Shown here in pieces: positions 54,623 through 64,000 of a stretch of DNA of 64,000 nucleotides. How positions within the stretch are numbered: the first letter of the stretch is position 1; each line of letters begins with the position of its first letter. Origin of the DNA: Marinobacter iranensis (GTDB lineage Bacteria; Pseudomonadota; Gammaproteobacteria; Pseudomonadales; Oleiphilaceae); NCBI RefSeq assembly GCF_029207565.1, contig NZ_JANCMW010000007.1, positions 124,001 to 188,000 on the forward strand, read 5' to 3'. The translations under genes were made by a program, and so were the position numbers. The notes below the pieces were generated by a model. That model saw only the letters and a program-made list of their open reading frames with translations, searched no databases and had not been told where the DNA came from.

Positions 54623-55681
54623 CTAGCGAATGCCTTTAGCGACCTGTTCCGCTAAATACTGCTTTCGATGTTCTCCCGGGCTGGTTTCAAACCAGCGACG
54701 CCACGCCTTGTGAAACGCAGCCGGATTGGCAAAGCCCAACAGCCAGGCAATTTCTGATAACGAGGTCCGGGTTTCCCGGATGTACTCCACTGCCAGTTCC
54801 CTGCGGGTTTCGTCCATCAACTCCCGGAAGCCGGTGTTTTCCTCTGCCAGTTGCCTCTGAAGCGTCCAGGGTGCCACGCCCAGTTTTTCCGCCATTGCGG
54901 CCAGGGTAGGGGTGTCGCCTTGCAGCAGGGGCGGCAGCAGATCTTTCACCCGGTCGCCGGTACTCCAGCCGGCACGAATTCTCGCAAGTTCCCGCTGGCA
55001 TTCCCGTGACAGCTTCTCAAACATGGCCCCCTGGGACTGCAATGAGGGGATTTCCGTGATACCCGGGGCAAGCCTCAGGCTGTTGCCCTCGGTGCCAAAC
55101 CTTACCGGGCAACCGAACCACTCCTCGAACACCTCATCCTGGCCCTGGGAGGGGTATTCAATGGCTACCCGTTCAATAACCCTGTCGCGGCCGGTAATAA
55201 TCTTCAGAAATTGCGTCCATGCAGCCAGGACCGAATCCACCACGAAAAAGTTGAACACGTTGTAGGGTTTGATCGAATAGAAGTGCGCTTCGCGACCACC
55301 ATTGGCGGTCCAGGGGGCGCCCCGGCTGTTACGGCTGGTGAGCAGGGCATAGTGAACCAGGGTGTTGATGGCTTCACCGGCTGTGGGCGCGGATTGGGCG
55401 GCAAGCCCGGCAAGGCCGGCGTCCACCGGCCGGGACAGCTGCCCCATGGTCAGTCCGAATGCCGGATTGCTGGTGAGGGTAATGGCGGCCTGGCCCATTC
55501 GCATGAAGCGCGGAATACTGATACGTGCTTCCGGAGCCCCCAGTGACTGTTCATCCAGCCCGAAACGTTCCAGCAAATCAGTGGGGTCTTTACCTTCAGC
55601 CCGTATAGCCCGGGCCATCACGGCAATGTAGAGCACGCTGATGTCACCGAGGGGGCGCTTGTGTCTGGTGGTGGGTCGCAT
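54623..55681 (-). CDS. AraC family regulator divergent from fadH
   Basis: 352 residues: N-terminal arabinose-binding-like domain (PF12625; FGLDEQSLGAPEARISIPRFMRMGQ...) and C-terminal AraC HTH (LAAMAEKLGVAPWTLQRQLAEENTGF; LSEIAWLLGFANPAAFHKAWRRWFETSP). Same family as the one at 53173. It begins 131 bases from fadH on the opposite strand and is the likely regulator of it, perhaps responding to a fatty acid. Confidence 0.9.
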   Translation of the reverse strand: MRPTTRHKRPLGDISVLYIAVMARAIRAEGKDPTDLLERFGLDEQSLGAPEARISIPRFMRMGQAAITLTSNPAFGLTMGQLSRPVDAGLAGLAAQSAPTAGEAINTLVHYALLTSRNSRGAPWTANGGREAHFYSIKPYNVFNFFVVDSVLAAWTQFLKIITGRDRVIERVAIEYPSQGQDEVFEEWFGCPVRFGTEGNSLRLAPGITEIPSLQSQGAMFEKLSRECQRELARIRAGWSTGDRVKDLLPPLLQGDTPTLAAMAEKLGVAPWTLQRQLAEENTGFRELMDETRRELAVEYIRETRTSLSEIAWLLGFANPAAFHKAWRRWFETSPGEHRKQYLAEQVAKGIR

Positions 55682-55779
55682 GATCTCGCTATTGTCCTAC
55701 AAGTTGCCTAAGGATATCAGATTGTTACTTGAGGATATTGTCTGAGGCAAGCCTCGCGGCTAATTTAGGGTCCATATGA

Positions 55780-57879
<2,100 letters not shown>

Positions 57880-57987
57880 TGGCCATAATCCGGCTTCAGT
57901 ATCCTGATCACAAAACGTTGCAGTTTTCCTCTTTGCACCGGGCTTTGACCCGCTAGACTATTATCCGGAAGTCTGTCAGTTTGAAAT

Positions 57988-58014
57988 CGGCCCTGTGCAG
58001 TGTGTGCAGGGCCG
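57988..58014 (+). other. Strong hairpin in the leader of the coiled-coil gene
   Basis: CGGCCCTG (57988-57995) and CAGGGCCG (58007-58014) close an 11-base loop, about 90 bases ahead of the coiled-coil protein gene. The stem is followed by GTTTCTGG, not a T run, so it is a weak terminator for fadH or a leader structure. Confidence 0.5.
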
Positions 58015-58101
58015 GTTTCTGGTGTCTGTCAGCAAAAACGGAACACCCGGGCGGTGTTATCTGTGTAGCGGTCAGGTTTTCGGAGAGTGGGGAGTCTGTA
58101 A

Positions 58102-59355
58102 ATGGGGTCTGCCGACCAGGTTAATGATGGTTATTCGGCGGTGTTTTTCATGGACGGCAGTGACGTGTCTCGCCAGATGCGTGCGTCAGAGTTTGGCGCC
58201 TTCCTGGATGGCTATGTAGGGCTGTCCGACCTGGCTGATACTGACGTCAAAGCTGTGTATGTGTTGCTCGGTAGTGACCTTGTGGTGCGCTCCCTGGTGT
58301 TTTTCCGTATCTATTTCGATGAAGAGGGGCGGGCCGATAGCCACTGGAATCTTCCTGTGGAAAAACTGGCCAAAAAGGGCGCAAAGGGCCCCGACATGGG
58401 GGCTGGCCCGATTCGGCTGGTCTGCCGCAGCCAGTGCCCTAAATCCACCAACGCAGAGGACCTCTGGGACCCGGACATGACGCCGGGTAGCAATCACTTC
58501 CAGGCTATTCGACGCGCCGTCGAGGCCAACAGTCTCAAGTTCCGCAAGGTGGAGCCGCCGGCACCGGAAGAAAATATTCCCGTTCTAGGGGCTGAATCCC
58601 GTACACCCGAAGATCCCGAAATATCCGCCGACCGCGTGCGTCTGGCTCGGGTTATCCGCGAGCAACGCCTGCGCATCAAGACCCTGCAAAGTGTTCATCG
58701 GGACGCATTATCCGATCTGCAGCGCGAAAACCGCCATGAGATGCAGGCCCTGCGCAACGAAACCGCTGAGCTCCAACAGAAATACGAGCGCCAGAAGCTC
58801 AGTAATGAGCAGTTGAAAAAGCGCCTTGCCGAGCGCAATGAGCAGTATCTGGCGATGCAGGAGCAGCTCTCCAGCGGCGAGGCCATCAAGGAGCGGGAAG
58901 GCGCAACAGCCGATGCCGAGGTTGTGTTGCTGCGGGAACAGTTGGAACGTCGTCAGCGTGAACTGGAGCTGAGGGACGAGAAAATCGTGGTTCTGGAGCA
59001 GGAAAACTATGACCTGCGTCACCAGGCGCCCACCGAGAACTCGGTCATGGAGCACCTGCAGAACCACTCCGTGTTCCTGGTGGCCTATCACGCCGGTGTT
59101 GGCCACATCACCTTGCCGTACGACGATATCGAAGCCTATTTCCGTAACCCGGTTGCCTACGCCGCCGAACGCTGCGGGCTCAACGAACCGGCCTACCGGC
59201 AGTGGCTCGATCACTATGAACAGCCGGTCTGTCATCACAAGAATTCCAATGGCAAAGCCTGCAGCGAGCCCGTAATGCGGGTCAGTCAGCCGGCCGAGTT
59301 CAGGGCTGGCATCGACGACCGCTGTGAAAAGCATCAGCCCAAGGAATCGAACTGA
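58102..59355 (+). CDS. Hypothetical protein with a central coiled coil
   Basis: 417 residues, cytoplasmic. N-terminal globular part (1-170) with no family that I know, a heptad-rich coiled coil of about 130 residues (about 180-310; RENRHEMQALRNETAELQQKYERQKL), and a C-terminal part with Cys/His spacing (CHHKNSNGKACSEPV ... RCEKHQ) that may bind a metal. A GGGGAG precedes the ATG. Next gene on the strand is nadK. The layout suggests a structural or scaffold protein; no function is proposed. Confidence 0.75.
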   Translation: MGSADQVNDGYSAVFFMDGSDVSRQMRASEFGAFLDGYVGLSDLADTDVKAVYVLLGSDLVVRSLVFFRIYFDEEGRADSHWNLPVEKLAKKGAKGPDMGAGPIRLVCRSQCPKSTNAEDLWDPDMTPGSNHFQAIRRAVEANSLKFRKVEPPAPEENIPVLGAESRTPEDPEISADRVRLARVIREQRLRIKTLQSVHRDALSDLQRENRHEMQALRNETAELQQKYERQKLSNEQLKKRLAERNEQYLAMQEQLSSGEAIKEREGATADAEVVLLREQLERRQRELELRDEKIVVLEQENYDLRHQAPTENSVMEHLQNHSVFLVAYHAGVGHITLPYDDIEAYFRNPVAYAAERCGLNEPAYRQWLDHYEQPVCHHKNSNGKACSEPVMRVSQPAEFRAGIDDRCEKHQPKESN

Positions 59356-59489
59356 CCCCGCCTTGATCTGTCTCTAACGGGATCTTTTTTCAGAATCAGG
59401 CCGTATTTCGTTACTATGGTCCCTGAAGATGCCCCCGGGTGATGAATCAGCTCCGCCCCGGCCCCATACAGACATCCACAGGAAGCTAC

Positions 59490-60374
59490 ATGGATCAATT
59501 CAGAAACATTGGCGTGATTGGCCGCATGGGCAGCGTTAAGGTGGTGGAATCGCTGCGTCAGCTCAAACAGTACCTGGTGAACAACAACTACCATGTGATC
59601 ATCGAGGAAGACACCGCCACCATGCTGCCGGGCCATGGCCTCCAGGTTTCCAGCAAAAAGCTGCTTGGGGAAATCTGTGATCTGGTCATCGTGGTTGGCG
59701 GCGACGGTAGCCTTCTGGGTGCGGCCCGGGAACTGGCCAAGTCCAAGATTCCACTGTTGGGCGTAAACCGGGGCCGCCTGGGATTCCTGACCGATATTTC
59801 ACCCTCGGACCTGGAGGAGCGCCTGGGGAAGGTTCTGCAGGGCGAATACATTGAAGAAACCCGTTTCCTGCTGGACGGACATGTGGAGCGCAATGGCCAG
59901 CCCCTTGGCTTTGGAACCGCATTGAATGACGTGGTGCTTCACCCCGGAAAATCCACCCGGATGATCGGTTTCGATCTGTATATTGACGGACATTTCGTAT
60001 ACAGCCAGCGGTCGGATGGGCTTATCGTAGCCACACCGACCGGGTCGACTGCTTACTCTCTCTCGGCGGGTGGGCCCATCATGCATCCCAAACTCGATGC
60101 CATTGTGTTGGTGCCCATGTTCCCGCACACCCTGAGCAGCCGCCCGATCGTGGTGGACGGCAAGAGCGAGATCAAACTGGTGATCGGTGAAACCAACGAA
60201 ACCTATCCGCAGATCAGTTTCGACGGGCAGATGAACATTGCCTGTGCCCCGGGCGATATCATCCGTATCACCAAGAAGCCCTTCAAGATTCGCCTTATCC
60301 ACCCAGCGGATCATAATTTCTACGCCACATGCCGGGACAAGCTGGGCTGGGCCAGTGAAATAGCAGCGAGTTAA
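59490..60374 (+). CDS. nadK: NAD kinase
   Basis: Phosphorylates NAD to NADP. The catalytic GGDGS is in VVGGDGSLLGA near residue 70, and TPTGSTAYSLSAGGPI (about 187-202) is the conserved second motif. 294 residues from ATG 59490, which has AGGA at the right distance; an in-frame ATG 17 codons earlier lacks one. Followed after four bases by the phosphoesterase gene, so co-transcribed. Confidence 0.94.
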   Translation: MDQFRNIGVIGRMGSVKVVESLRQLKQYLVNNNYHVIIEEDTATMLPGHGLQVSSKKLLGEICDLVIVVGGDGSLLGAARELAKSKIPLLGVNRGRLGFLTDISPSDLEERLGKVLQGEYIEETRFLLDGHVERNGQPLGFGTALNDVVLHPGKSTRMIGFDLYIDGHFVYSQRSDGLIVATPTGSTAYSLSAGGPIMHPKLDAIVLVPMFPHTLSSRPIVVDGKSEIKLVIGETNETYPQISFDGQMNIACAPGDIIRITKKPFKIRLIHPADHNFYATCRDKLGWASEIAAS

Positions 60375-60378
60375 CAAC

Positions 60379-61392
60379 ATGGCAGGACAGGCAAGATCCG
60401 CGAGCCGCGGCTACGACATTATCGGCGATATTCACGGATGCGCGCATACCCTGATAAGGCTGCTGGACCAGATGGGCTACCGAAAGGTAAACGGTGTGTA
60501 CGAGCACCCCCGGCGTCAGGCCATATTTATCGGGGACATTATTGACCGTGGCCCCCGTATCCGGGAGGCTCTGCACCTGGTGCGGGATATGGTGGAGCAT
60601 GGCTCTGCCCGCATTGTGATGGGTAATCACGAGTACAACGCCCTGGGCTACTGCACCCGCGCCCGGCCGGGCAGCGGCAAGACGTTCCTGAGGGAGCACA
60701 ACGCCCGCCACGACAGGCTGATTCGCGAAACCCTTAAGCAGTTCGAGCATTATCCACACGAATGGAATGAGTTTCTTGAGTGGTTCTACACCATTCCGCT
60801 GTTTATCGATGAGTCGGATTTCCGGGCGGTGCATGCTTGCTGGGACAGTGACCTGATTACCAAATTCAAGGAAAACCAGGGTGGGGCCTGCATCGATGAC
60901 GACTTCCTCCACGCCTCCGCAGCGATTGAGTCCTTTGCCGGCCAGGTGATGGACACCCTGCTGCGTGGTACCGACCTGCGATTGCCTCCGGGGGTGAAGA
61001 TTACCGGCAAGGACGGCTATGTCAGGGAGTTTTTCCGCACCAAATTCTGGGCTGATAACCCGAAAACCTATGCCGATGTGGTGTTCCAGCCGGATCCGTT
61101 GCCAAAAGACGTCGCCTGTCGTGAGCTGACGGAGGCAGAGCGCAGCCAGTTGATCAGCTATCCGGCATCGGCACCTCCGGTATTTGTGGGCCACTACTGG
61201 ATGGAAGGGGAGCCTGCACCACTCAAGCACAATGTGGCCTGCATCGACTTCAGTGCTGTCAAATATGGCAAGCTGGTGGCTTATCGCCTGGATGGCGAAC
61301 GCACCCTCTCCCGTGACAAATTCGTCTGGGTGGATGTGGAACGGCCGGAGCAGCCGGACTACCCCACCAGCGAAGACAGCGTGGCGAGGTAG
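60379..61392 (+). CDS. Calcineurin-like metallophosphoesterase
   Basis: 337 residues with the PPP-type metal motifs GDIHGC (residues 15-20), GDIIDRGP (about 53-60) and GNHEYNAL (about 86-93). The family contains protein phosphatases and nucleotide hydrolases such as PrpE and ApaH. The substrate is not visible. In pseudomonads a similar gene also lies between nadK and the rhomboid gene, so the order is conserved. It is separated from glpG by three bases. Confidence 0.86.
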   Translation: MAGQARSASRGYDIIGDIHGCAHTLIRLLDQMGYRKVNGVYEHPRRQAIFIGDIIDRGPRIREALHLVRDMVEHGSARIVMGNHEYNALGYCTRARPGSGKTFLREHNARHDRLIRETLKQFEHYPHEWNEFLEWFYTIPLFIDESDFRAVHACWDSDLITKFKENQGGACIDDDFLHASAAIESFAGQVMDTLLRGTDLRLPPGVKITGKDGYVREFFRTKFWADNPKTYADVVFQPDPLPKDVACRELTEAERSQLISYPASAPPVFVGHYWMEGEPAPLKHNVACIDFSAVKYGKLVAYRLDGERTLSRDKFVWVDVERPEQPDYPTSEDSVAR

Positions 61393-61395
61393 ACT

Positions 61396-62271
61396 GTGTA
61401 CCGGATAAAGCAGATTGACACCGATATTGACCTGTCAGGTTTCAGCCGCTGGCTGAAGGAGCAGGGGGTGGGTCACCGGATTACGGAAGAGGGCGGTTCC
61501 CAGATTCTATGGCTTGAAAACCCCGAGCACACCGAACCGGTGATTCAGGCCCTTGAGCGCTTCCTGCGCGAGCCCGATGTACAAAAGGCTGTGAATACAA
61601 CAGCACGGTCGCCGGTGTTTGTTGGCGGGCGCTGGCAGCCCTCGCCACGCCACGCGCCGGTGGTGCTGGGCATGATTCTGCTGGCGGTGCTGATGGCCTG
61701 GGTGACGGCGATGGGGCAGAACCAGTTATCCACGCTGCTGATGTTTGTTGACCCCCGTTTCTATGATGTCGGCACCATGGCGGATCGTATTCAGGCATTG
61801 TCCTCCACCCTGGCAAGTGGTCAGGTCTGGCGTCTGATCACCCCGGATTTTCTCCACTTCAGCTGGACCCACATAATTTTCAATTCCGTCATGCTGTGGT
61901 TCCTGGGTAGCCAGATCGAATGGTTTGATGGGCGCGCCCGGTTGCTGCTGCTGTTTGTGGCAACCAGCTTGCTGGCCAACGGTTTGCAGTACCTTGTGAC
62001 CGGGCCACTCTTCGGTGGTTTGTCTGGTGTTGTGTACGGCATTCTTGGTTATTGCTGGCTCAGCCAGCGACGGGTACCCCGTTTCCAGTTCCCGCCCGCG
62101 CTGATTACTTTTGCGGTGGCCTGGATGGTGATCGGTTTTACGCCGTTCACGGAAATGGTGGGCCTGGGGCGAATGGCAAACGAAGCTCATCTTGGTGGCT
62201 TTGTCGCAGGGCTGGCCCTGGCGGCAATTTTGCCGGTACCAAAAAAAGCCCCGCGAAATCGCGGGGCATGA
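61396..62271 (+). CDS. glpG: Rhomboid intramembrane serine protease GlpG
   Basis: Cleaves membrane proteins within the bilayer. N-terminal cytosolic domain (1-75), then six helices. Catalytic Ser210 in GGLSGVVYG and His265 in ANEAHLGGF; the oxyanion-side HxxxN is His159/Asn163 (HIIFN). 291 residues. The start is a GTG (61396) with GAGG upstream. The last codons overlap a GC hairpin that forms the terminator of a minus-strand small RNA candidate. Confidence 0.9.
   Translation: MYRIKQIDTDIDLSGFSRWLKEQGVGHRITEEGGSQILWLENPEHTEPVIQALERFLREPDVQKAVNTTARSPVFVGGRWQPSPRHAPVVLGMILLAVLMAWVTAMGQNQLSTLLMFVDPRFYDVGTMADRIQALSSTLASGQVWRLITPDFLHFSWTHIIFNSVMLWFLGSQIEWFDGRARLLLLFVATSLLANGLQYLVTGPLFGGLSGVVYGILGYCWLSQRRVPRFQFPPALITFAVAWMVIGFTPFTEMVGLGRMANEAHLGGFVAGLALAAILPVPKKAPRNRGA
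62241..62267 (-). terminator. Rho-independent terminator on the minus strand
   Basis: GCCCCGCG(AAAT)CGCGGGGC-type stem (62248-62255 with 62260-62267) preceded on the plus strand by seven As (62241-62247), so on the minus strand a strong stem is followed by seven Us. The plus strand has no T run after it. It overlaps the end of glpG and points at nothing annotated on the minus strand except the small RNA candidate. Confidence 0.88.
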
Positions 62272-62329
62272 AAAGAGCATGTAGCTCCTGATGAGAGAGA
62301 CCAAATGAACACGACCTTCGTCATTTGGT
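62241..62329 (-). ncRNA. Candidate Fur-controlled small RNA, about 89 nt
   Basis: Predicted transcript from about 62329 down to 62241. The first nine bases ACCAAATGA pair perfectly with TCATTTGGT (62300-62308 on the plus strand) round a 12-base loop. A pyrimidine-rich linker follows, containing CTCTCTCATCAGGAGC and a small GAGC/GCTC stem, then the GC terminator with U7, the usual Hfq docking end. The promoter (TTGACA, TATCAT, 18 spacer) is overlapped by a consensus Fur box. Size, structure and control resemble RyhB/PrrF/NrrF-type RNAs, but I see no sequence likeness to those. Confidence 0.72.
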
Positions 62330-62331
62330 GA

Positions 62332-62365
62332 GATAATGATAATCATTATCGTTTATTGCTGTCAA
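62332..62365 (-). promoter_or_regulatory. Fur box over a minus-strand promoter
   Basis: GATAATGATAATCATTATC (62332-62350) is the 19-base E. coli Fur consensus, perfectly palindromic. On the minus strand TTGACA is at 62365-62360 and TATCAT at 62341-62336, with 18 bases between; Fur bound with iron would cover the -10. The box is also 51 bases before yeaC on the plus strand and may control that gene too. Confidence 0.88.
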
Positions 62366-62400
62366 CAGATTCGCACACATTTTTTTGCTGGAGAATGAAA

Positions 62401-62700
62401 ATGACTTACGAAGAGCTGATCAAACGGCTGGACCCGGCGGTTTATCAGAGCCTCAAAGGCGCCCTTGAGCTGGGTAAGTGGCCGGATGGCCGCAAGTTGA
62501 CGGATGAGCAGCGCTCGATCTGTATGGAAGCGGTTATCTATTACGAAGAGCATCACCAGATCCCCGCTGAAGAACGGGTTGGGTATCTGGACCGGGGTGC
62601 GAAGGCAGGTACGGCCTGTGATCCCAGCGTCGCCCGCACGGCTGGCAAGTCGTCAAACGGGGCGGCTGATCCGGACCAGTTCTTTGAGGTGAAGTCTTGA
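62401..62700 (+). CDS. yeaC: YeaC family protein (DUF1315)
   Basis: 99 residues: MTYEELIKRLDPAVYQSLKGALELGKWPDGRKLTDEQR is the DUF1315 signature. Function unknown. GGAG is seven bases from ATG 62401; another ATG two codons earlier is too close to it. Its stop overlaps the TTG start of the DUF2797 gene, so both are translated together. A consensus Fur box lies upstream, raising the possibility of iron control. Confidence 0.85.
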   Translation: MTYEELIKRLDPAVYQSLKGALELGKWPDGRKLTDEQRSICMEAVIYYEEHHQIPAEERVGYLDRGAKAGTACDPSVARTAGKSSNGAADPDQFFEVKS

Positions 62701-63539
62701 CCGCATTGGTTGATGTGACCGGCCGCCTGCGCAAAATGCCGGCAGAGGCCGGTGATCCGGTCAGCTACACCATTCGGGTTGGTGACACCCGCGTTCCCCT
62801 GAACGAGATGGTAGGGTACCCGCTGCAATTTGATTTTGATGGGGTGATACGCTGCATCCATTGCGACCGGAAGACGAACAAGAGTTTCAGCCAGGGCTAC
62901 TGCTATCCCTGTTTTCGCAAGCTGGCAGCCTGTGACAGCTGTATCATGAGTCCGGAGAAGTGCCATTATTACGAAGGCACCTGCCGCGAGCCGGAGTGGG
63001 GGGAAACCCACTGCATGGTTGAGCACGTGGTTTATCTGGCCAATTCATCCGGCCTGAAGGTGGGGATTACCCGCGGTTCACAGGTGCCCACCCGCTGGAT
63101 TGACCAGGGCGCCGTCGACGCTATTCCAATGGTAAGGGTCGCCACTCGCCAGTTGGCGGGGTTTGTGGAAGTCGCCTGCAAGCAACACGTTGCGGACCGT
63201 ACCAACTGGCGAGCGATGCTCAAGGGCGATGTGCCGGAACTGGATCTGGTCGCAGAGCGCCGCCGCATACTGGCGCTGATTGCCGATGACCTTGCCGGGT
63301 TGCGGACAACACATGGTGATAACGCCATCAGGGCTGTCGATGAAGAGGGGTTGGCGCTGAGTTACCCGGTTCAGGTGTGGCCCCGGACGATAAAAACCCA
63401 TAATCTGGACAAATCCCCCTCGGCGGAAGGTGTGCTTCAGGGCATCAAGGGTCAGTATCTGATCCTGGACACTGGCGTGATCAACATCCGTAAATACACC
63501 GGTTACGAAGTCCGCTTCCGGGTTTTTCCGAATAACTGA
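62697..63539 (+). CDS. DUF2797 zinc-ribbon-like protein
   Basis: 280 residues. The N-terminal half has a cysteine-rich part (CIHCDRKTNKSFSQGYCYPCF; CDSCIMSPEKCHYYEGTC) that should bind metal; the middle (VYLANSSGLKVGITRGSQVPTRWIDQGA) is the family hallmark and resembles a GIY-YIG-like core. Start TTG 62697 with GAGGTG upstream, overlapping the yeaC stop. In pseudomonads the same pair lies before pepN. Function unknown. Confidence 0.85.
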   Translation: MTALVDVTGRLRKMPAEAGDPVSYTIRVGDTRVPLNEMVGYPLQFDFDGVIRCIHCDRKTNKSFSQGYCYPCFRKLAACDSCIMSPEKCHYYEGTCREPEWGETHCMVEHVVYLANSSGLKVGITRGSQVPTRWIDQGAVDAIPMVRVATRQLAGFVEVACKQHVADRTNWRAMLKGDVPELDLVAERRRILALIADDLAGLRTTHGDNAIRAVDEEGLALSYPVQVWPRTIKTHNLDKSPSAEGVLQGIKGQYLILDTGVINIRKYTGYEVRFRVFPNN

Positions 63540-63569
63540 ACCCGGCCCAACGAATTCTGGAGATAGTGA

Positions 63570-64000
63570 ATGCGTACCAGCCAACCACAAACCATTTACC
63601 TGAAGGATTATCGCGCCCCCGTTTTCCTGGTGGATCACGTGGATATGCGTTTCGAGTTATTTGAGAGCGGGGCACGGGTACACAGTGTTCTGTCGATGCG
63701 TCGCAACCCGGACAGCGACAGTGCCGATAAAAGTCTGGAGTTGGATGGTGACTCCCTGACCAGGCTTGAGTCGGTGAGCCTGGATGGAAACCCATTAGAG
63801 CAAGACGCCTATGAGGACAGCATCGACAAGCTGGTCATCCATCAAGTGCCCGATCGCTTCGAACTGGGGGTCGTCACCTGGATTGAGCCCCAGAACAACA
63901 CCCGCCTGGAAGGCCTCTACAAGTCCTCCGGCATGTTCTGTACCCAGTGCGAGGCGGAAGGTTTCCGCTGCATCACCTACTTCCCCGACCGCCCCGATGT
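63570..64000 (+). CDS. pepN: Aminopeptidase N, N-terminal part (cut by window end)
   Basis: Zinc aminopeptidase of the M1 family; only about 143 residues are in view. The opening QTIYLKDYRAPVFLVDHVDMRFELFE and KSSGMFCTQCEAEGFRCITYFPDRPD match the N-terminal beta domain of gammaproteobacterial PepN, including the ERS-type CEAEGFRxITYFPDRPD block. GGAG precedes ATG 63570. The catalytic GAMEN and HEXXH lie beyond the edge. It follows the DUF2797 gene after 30 bases. Confidence 0.95.
   Translation, partial: MRTSQPQTIYLKDYRAPVFLVDHVDMRFELFESGARVHSVLSMRRNPDSDSADKSLELDGDSLTRLESVSLDGNPLEQDAYEDSIDKLVIHQVPDRFELGVVTWIEPQNNTRLEGLYKSSGMFCTQCEAEGFRCITYFPDRPD

Noticed and set aside
61726..62346. Long open frame on the minus strand across glpG and the Fur region
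   Set aside because: It is antisense to a clear rhomboid gene, has no family likeness and runs through the small RNA terminator hairpin; a product of GC-rich codon bias.

Overview
The window reads as the chromosome of a marine gammaproteobacterium, most likely Marinobacter or a close relative. The evidence is gene order and protein style: mutS-fdxA next to pncC-recA, nadK / phosphoesterase / glpG / yeaC / DUF2797 / pepN in a row, GC-rich third positions, and many fatty-acid and AraC-type regulators. This is an inference from gene content; no 16S or other marker gene is present. There is no CRISPR array, phage, integrase or complete insertion sequence.

Layout. 1-11.0 kb: a partial amidase, a membrane methyltransferase, djlA, alkB, the argP/argO lysine-arginine export pair, a SulP transporter with a universal stress protein, and a large FAD/Fe-S dehydrogenase (YdiJ type) that is broken by a one-base frameshift. 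11.4-17.7 kb: a compact co-directional catabolic operon (two FAD amine-oxidase-like enzymes, a D-2-hydroxyacid dehydrogenase, an aldehyde dehydrogenase) ending in a GlxA-type regulator. 17.7-28.5 kb: an ACR3/BASS-like carrier with a YhiN-like flavoprotein, a nested 98-base inverted repeat, a TetR-YciI-tag operon with two operators in its promoter, PhzF, a MocR regulator, a COG3687 hydrolase, DegV and a RhtB exporter. 28.5-33.3 kb: housekeeping repair genes fdxA, mutS, pncC and recA with a perfect LexA box.

33.3-46.4 kb looks like accessory DNA inserted directly behind recA. The usual next gene, recX, is absent. A LysR gene's stop codon overlaps the recA stop, and 5.8 kb further on there is a 126-base decayed copy of a recA 3' end (about 85% identical, same orientation, with an in-frame stop). 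The payload is four LysR genes, three of them back to back with an NAD(P)-dependent redox enzyme, plus Ada, an Lrp regulator, a secreted alpha/beta hydrolase and a nucleoside-gate membrane protein. A detoxification role is an inference.

46.4-64 kb returns to core-like content: PilZ protein, Lon-family protease, a LuxR-type response regulator with a REC-PAS histidine kinase, a MaoC enzyme and fadH each divergent from an AraC regulator on either side of tRNA-Asp, then nadK, a phosphoesterase, glpG, yeaC, DUF2797 and the 5' end of pepN. Between glpG and yeaC, on the minus strand, lies a strong candidate for an unannotated iron-regulated small RNA of about 89 nt: TTGACA, a consensus 19-base Fur box over the -10, a 5' hairpin starting at the predicted +1, and a GC hairpin followed by seven Us. 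This and the recA remnant are the most interesting observations. All functional statements rest on reading the sequence and on family knowledge; no search or folding program was run.
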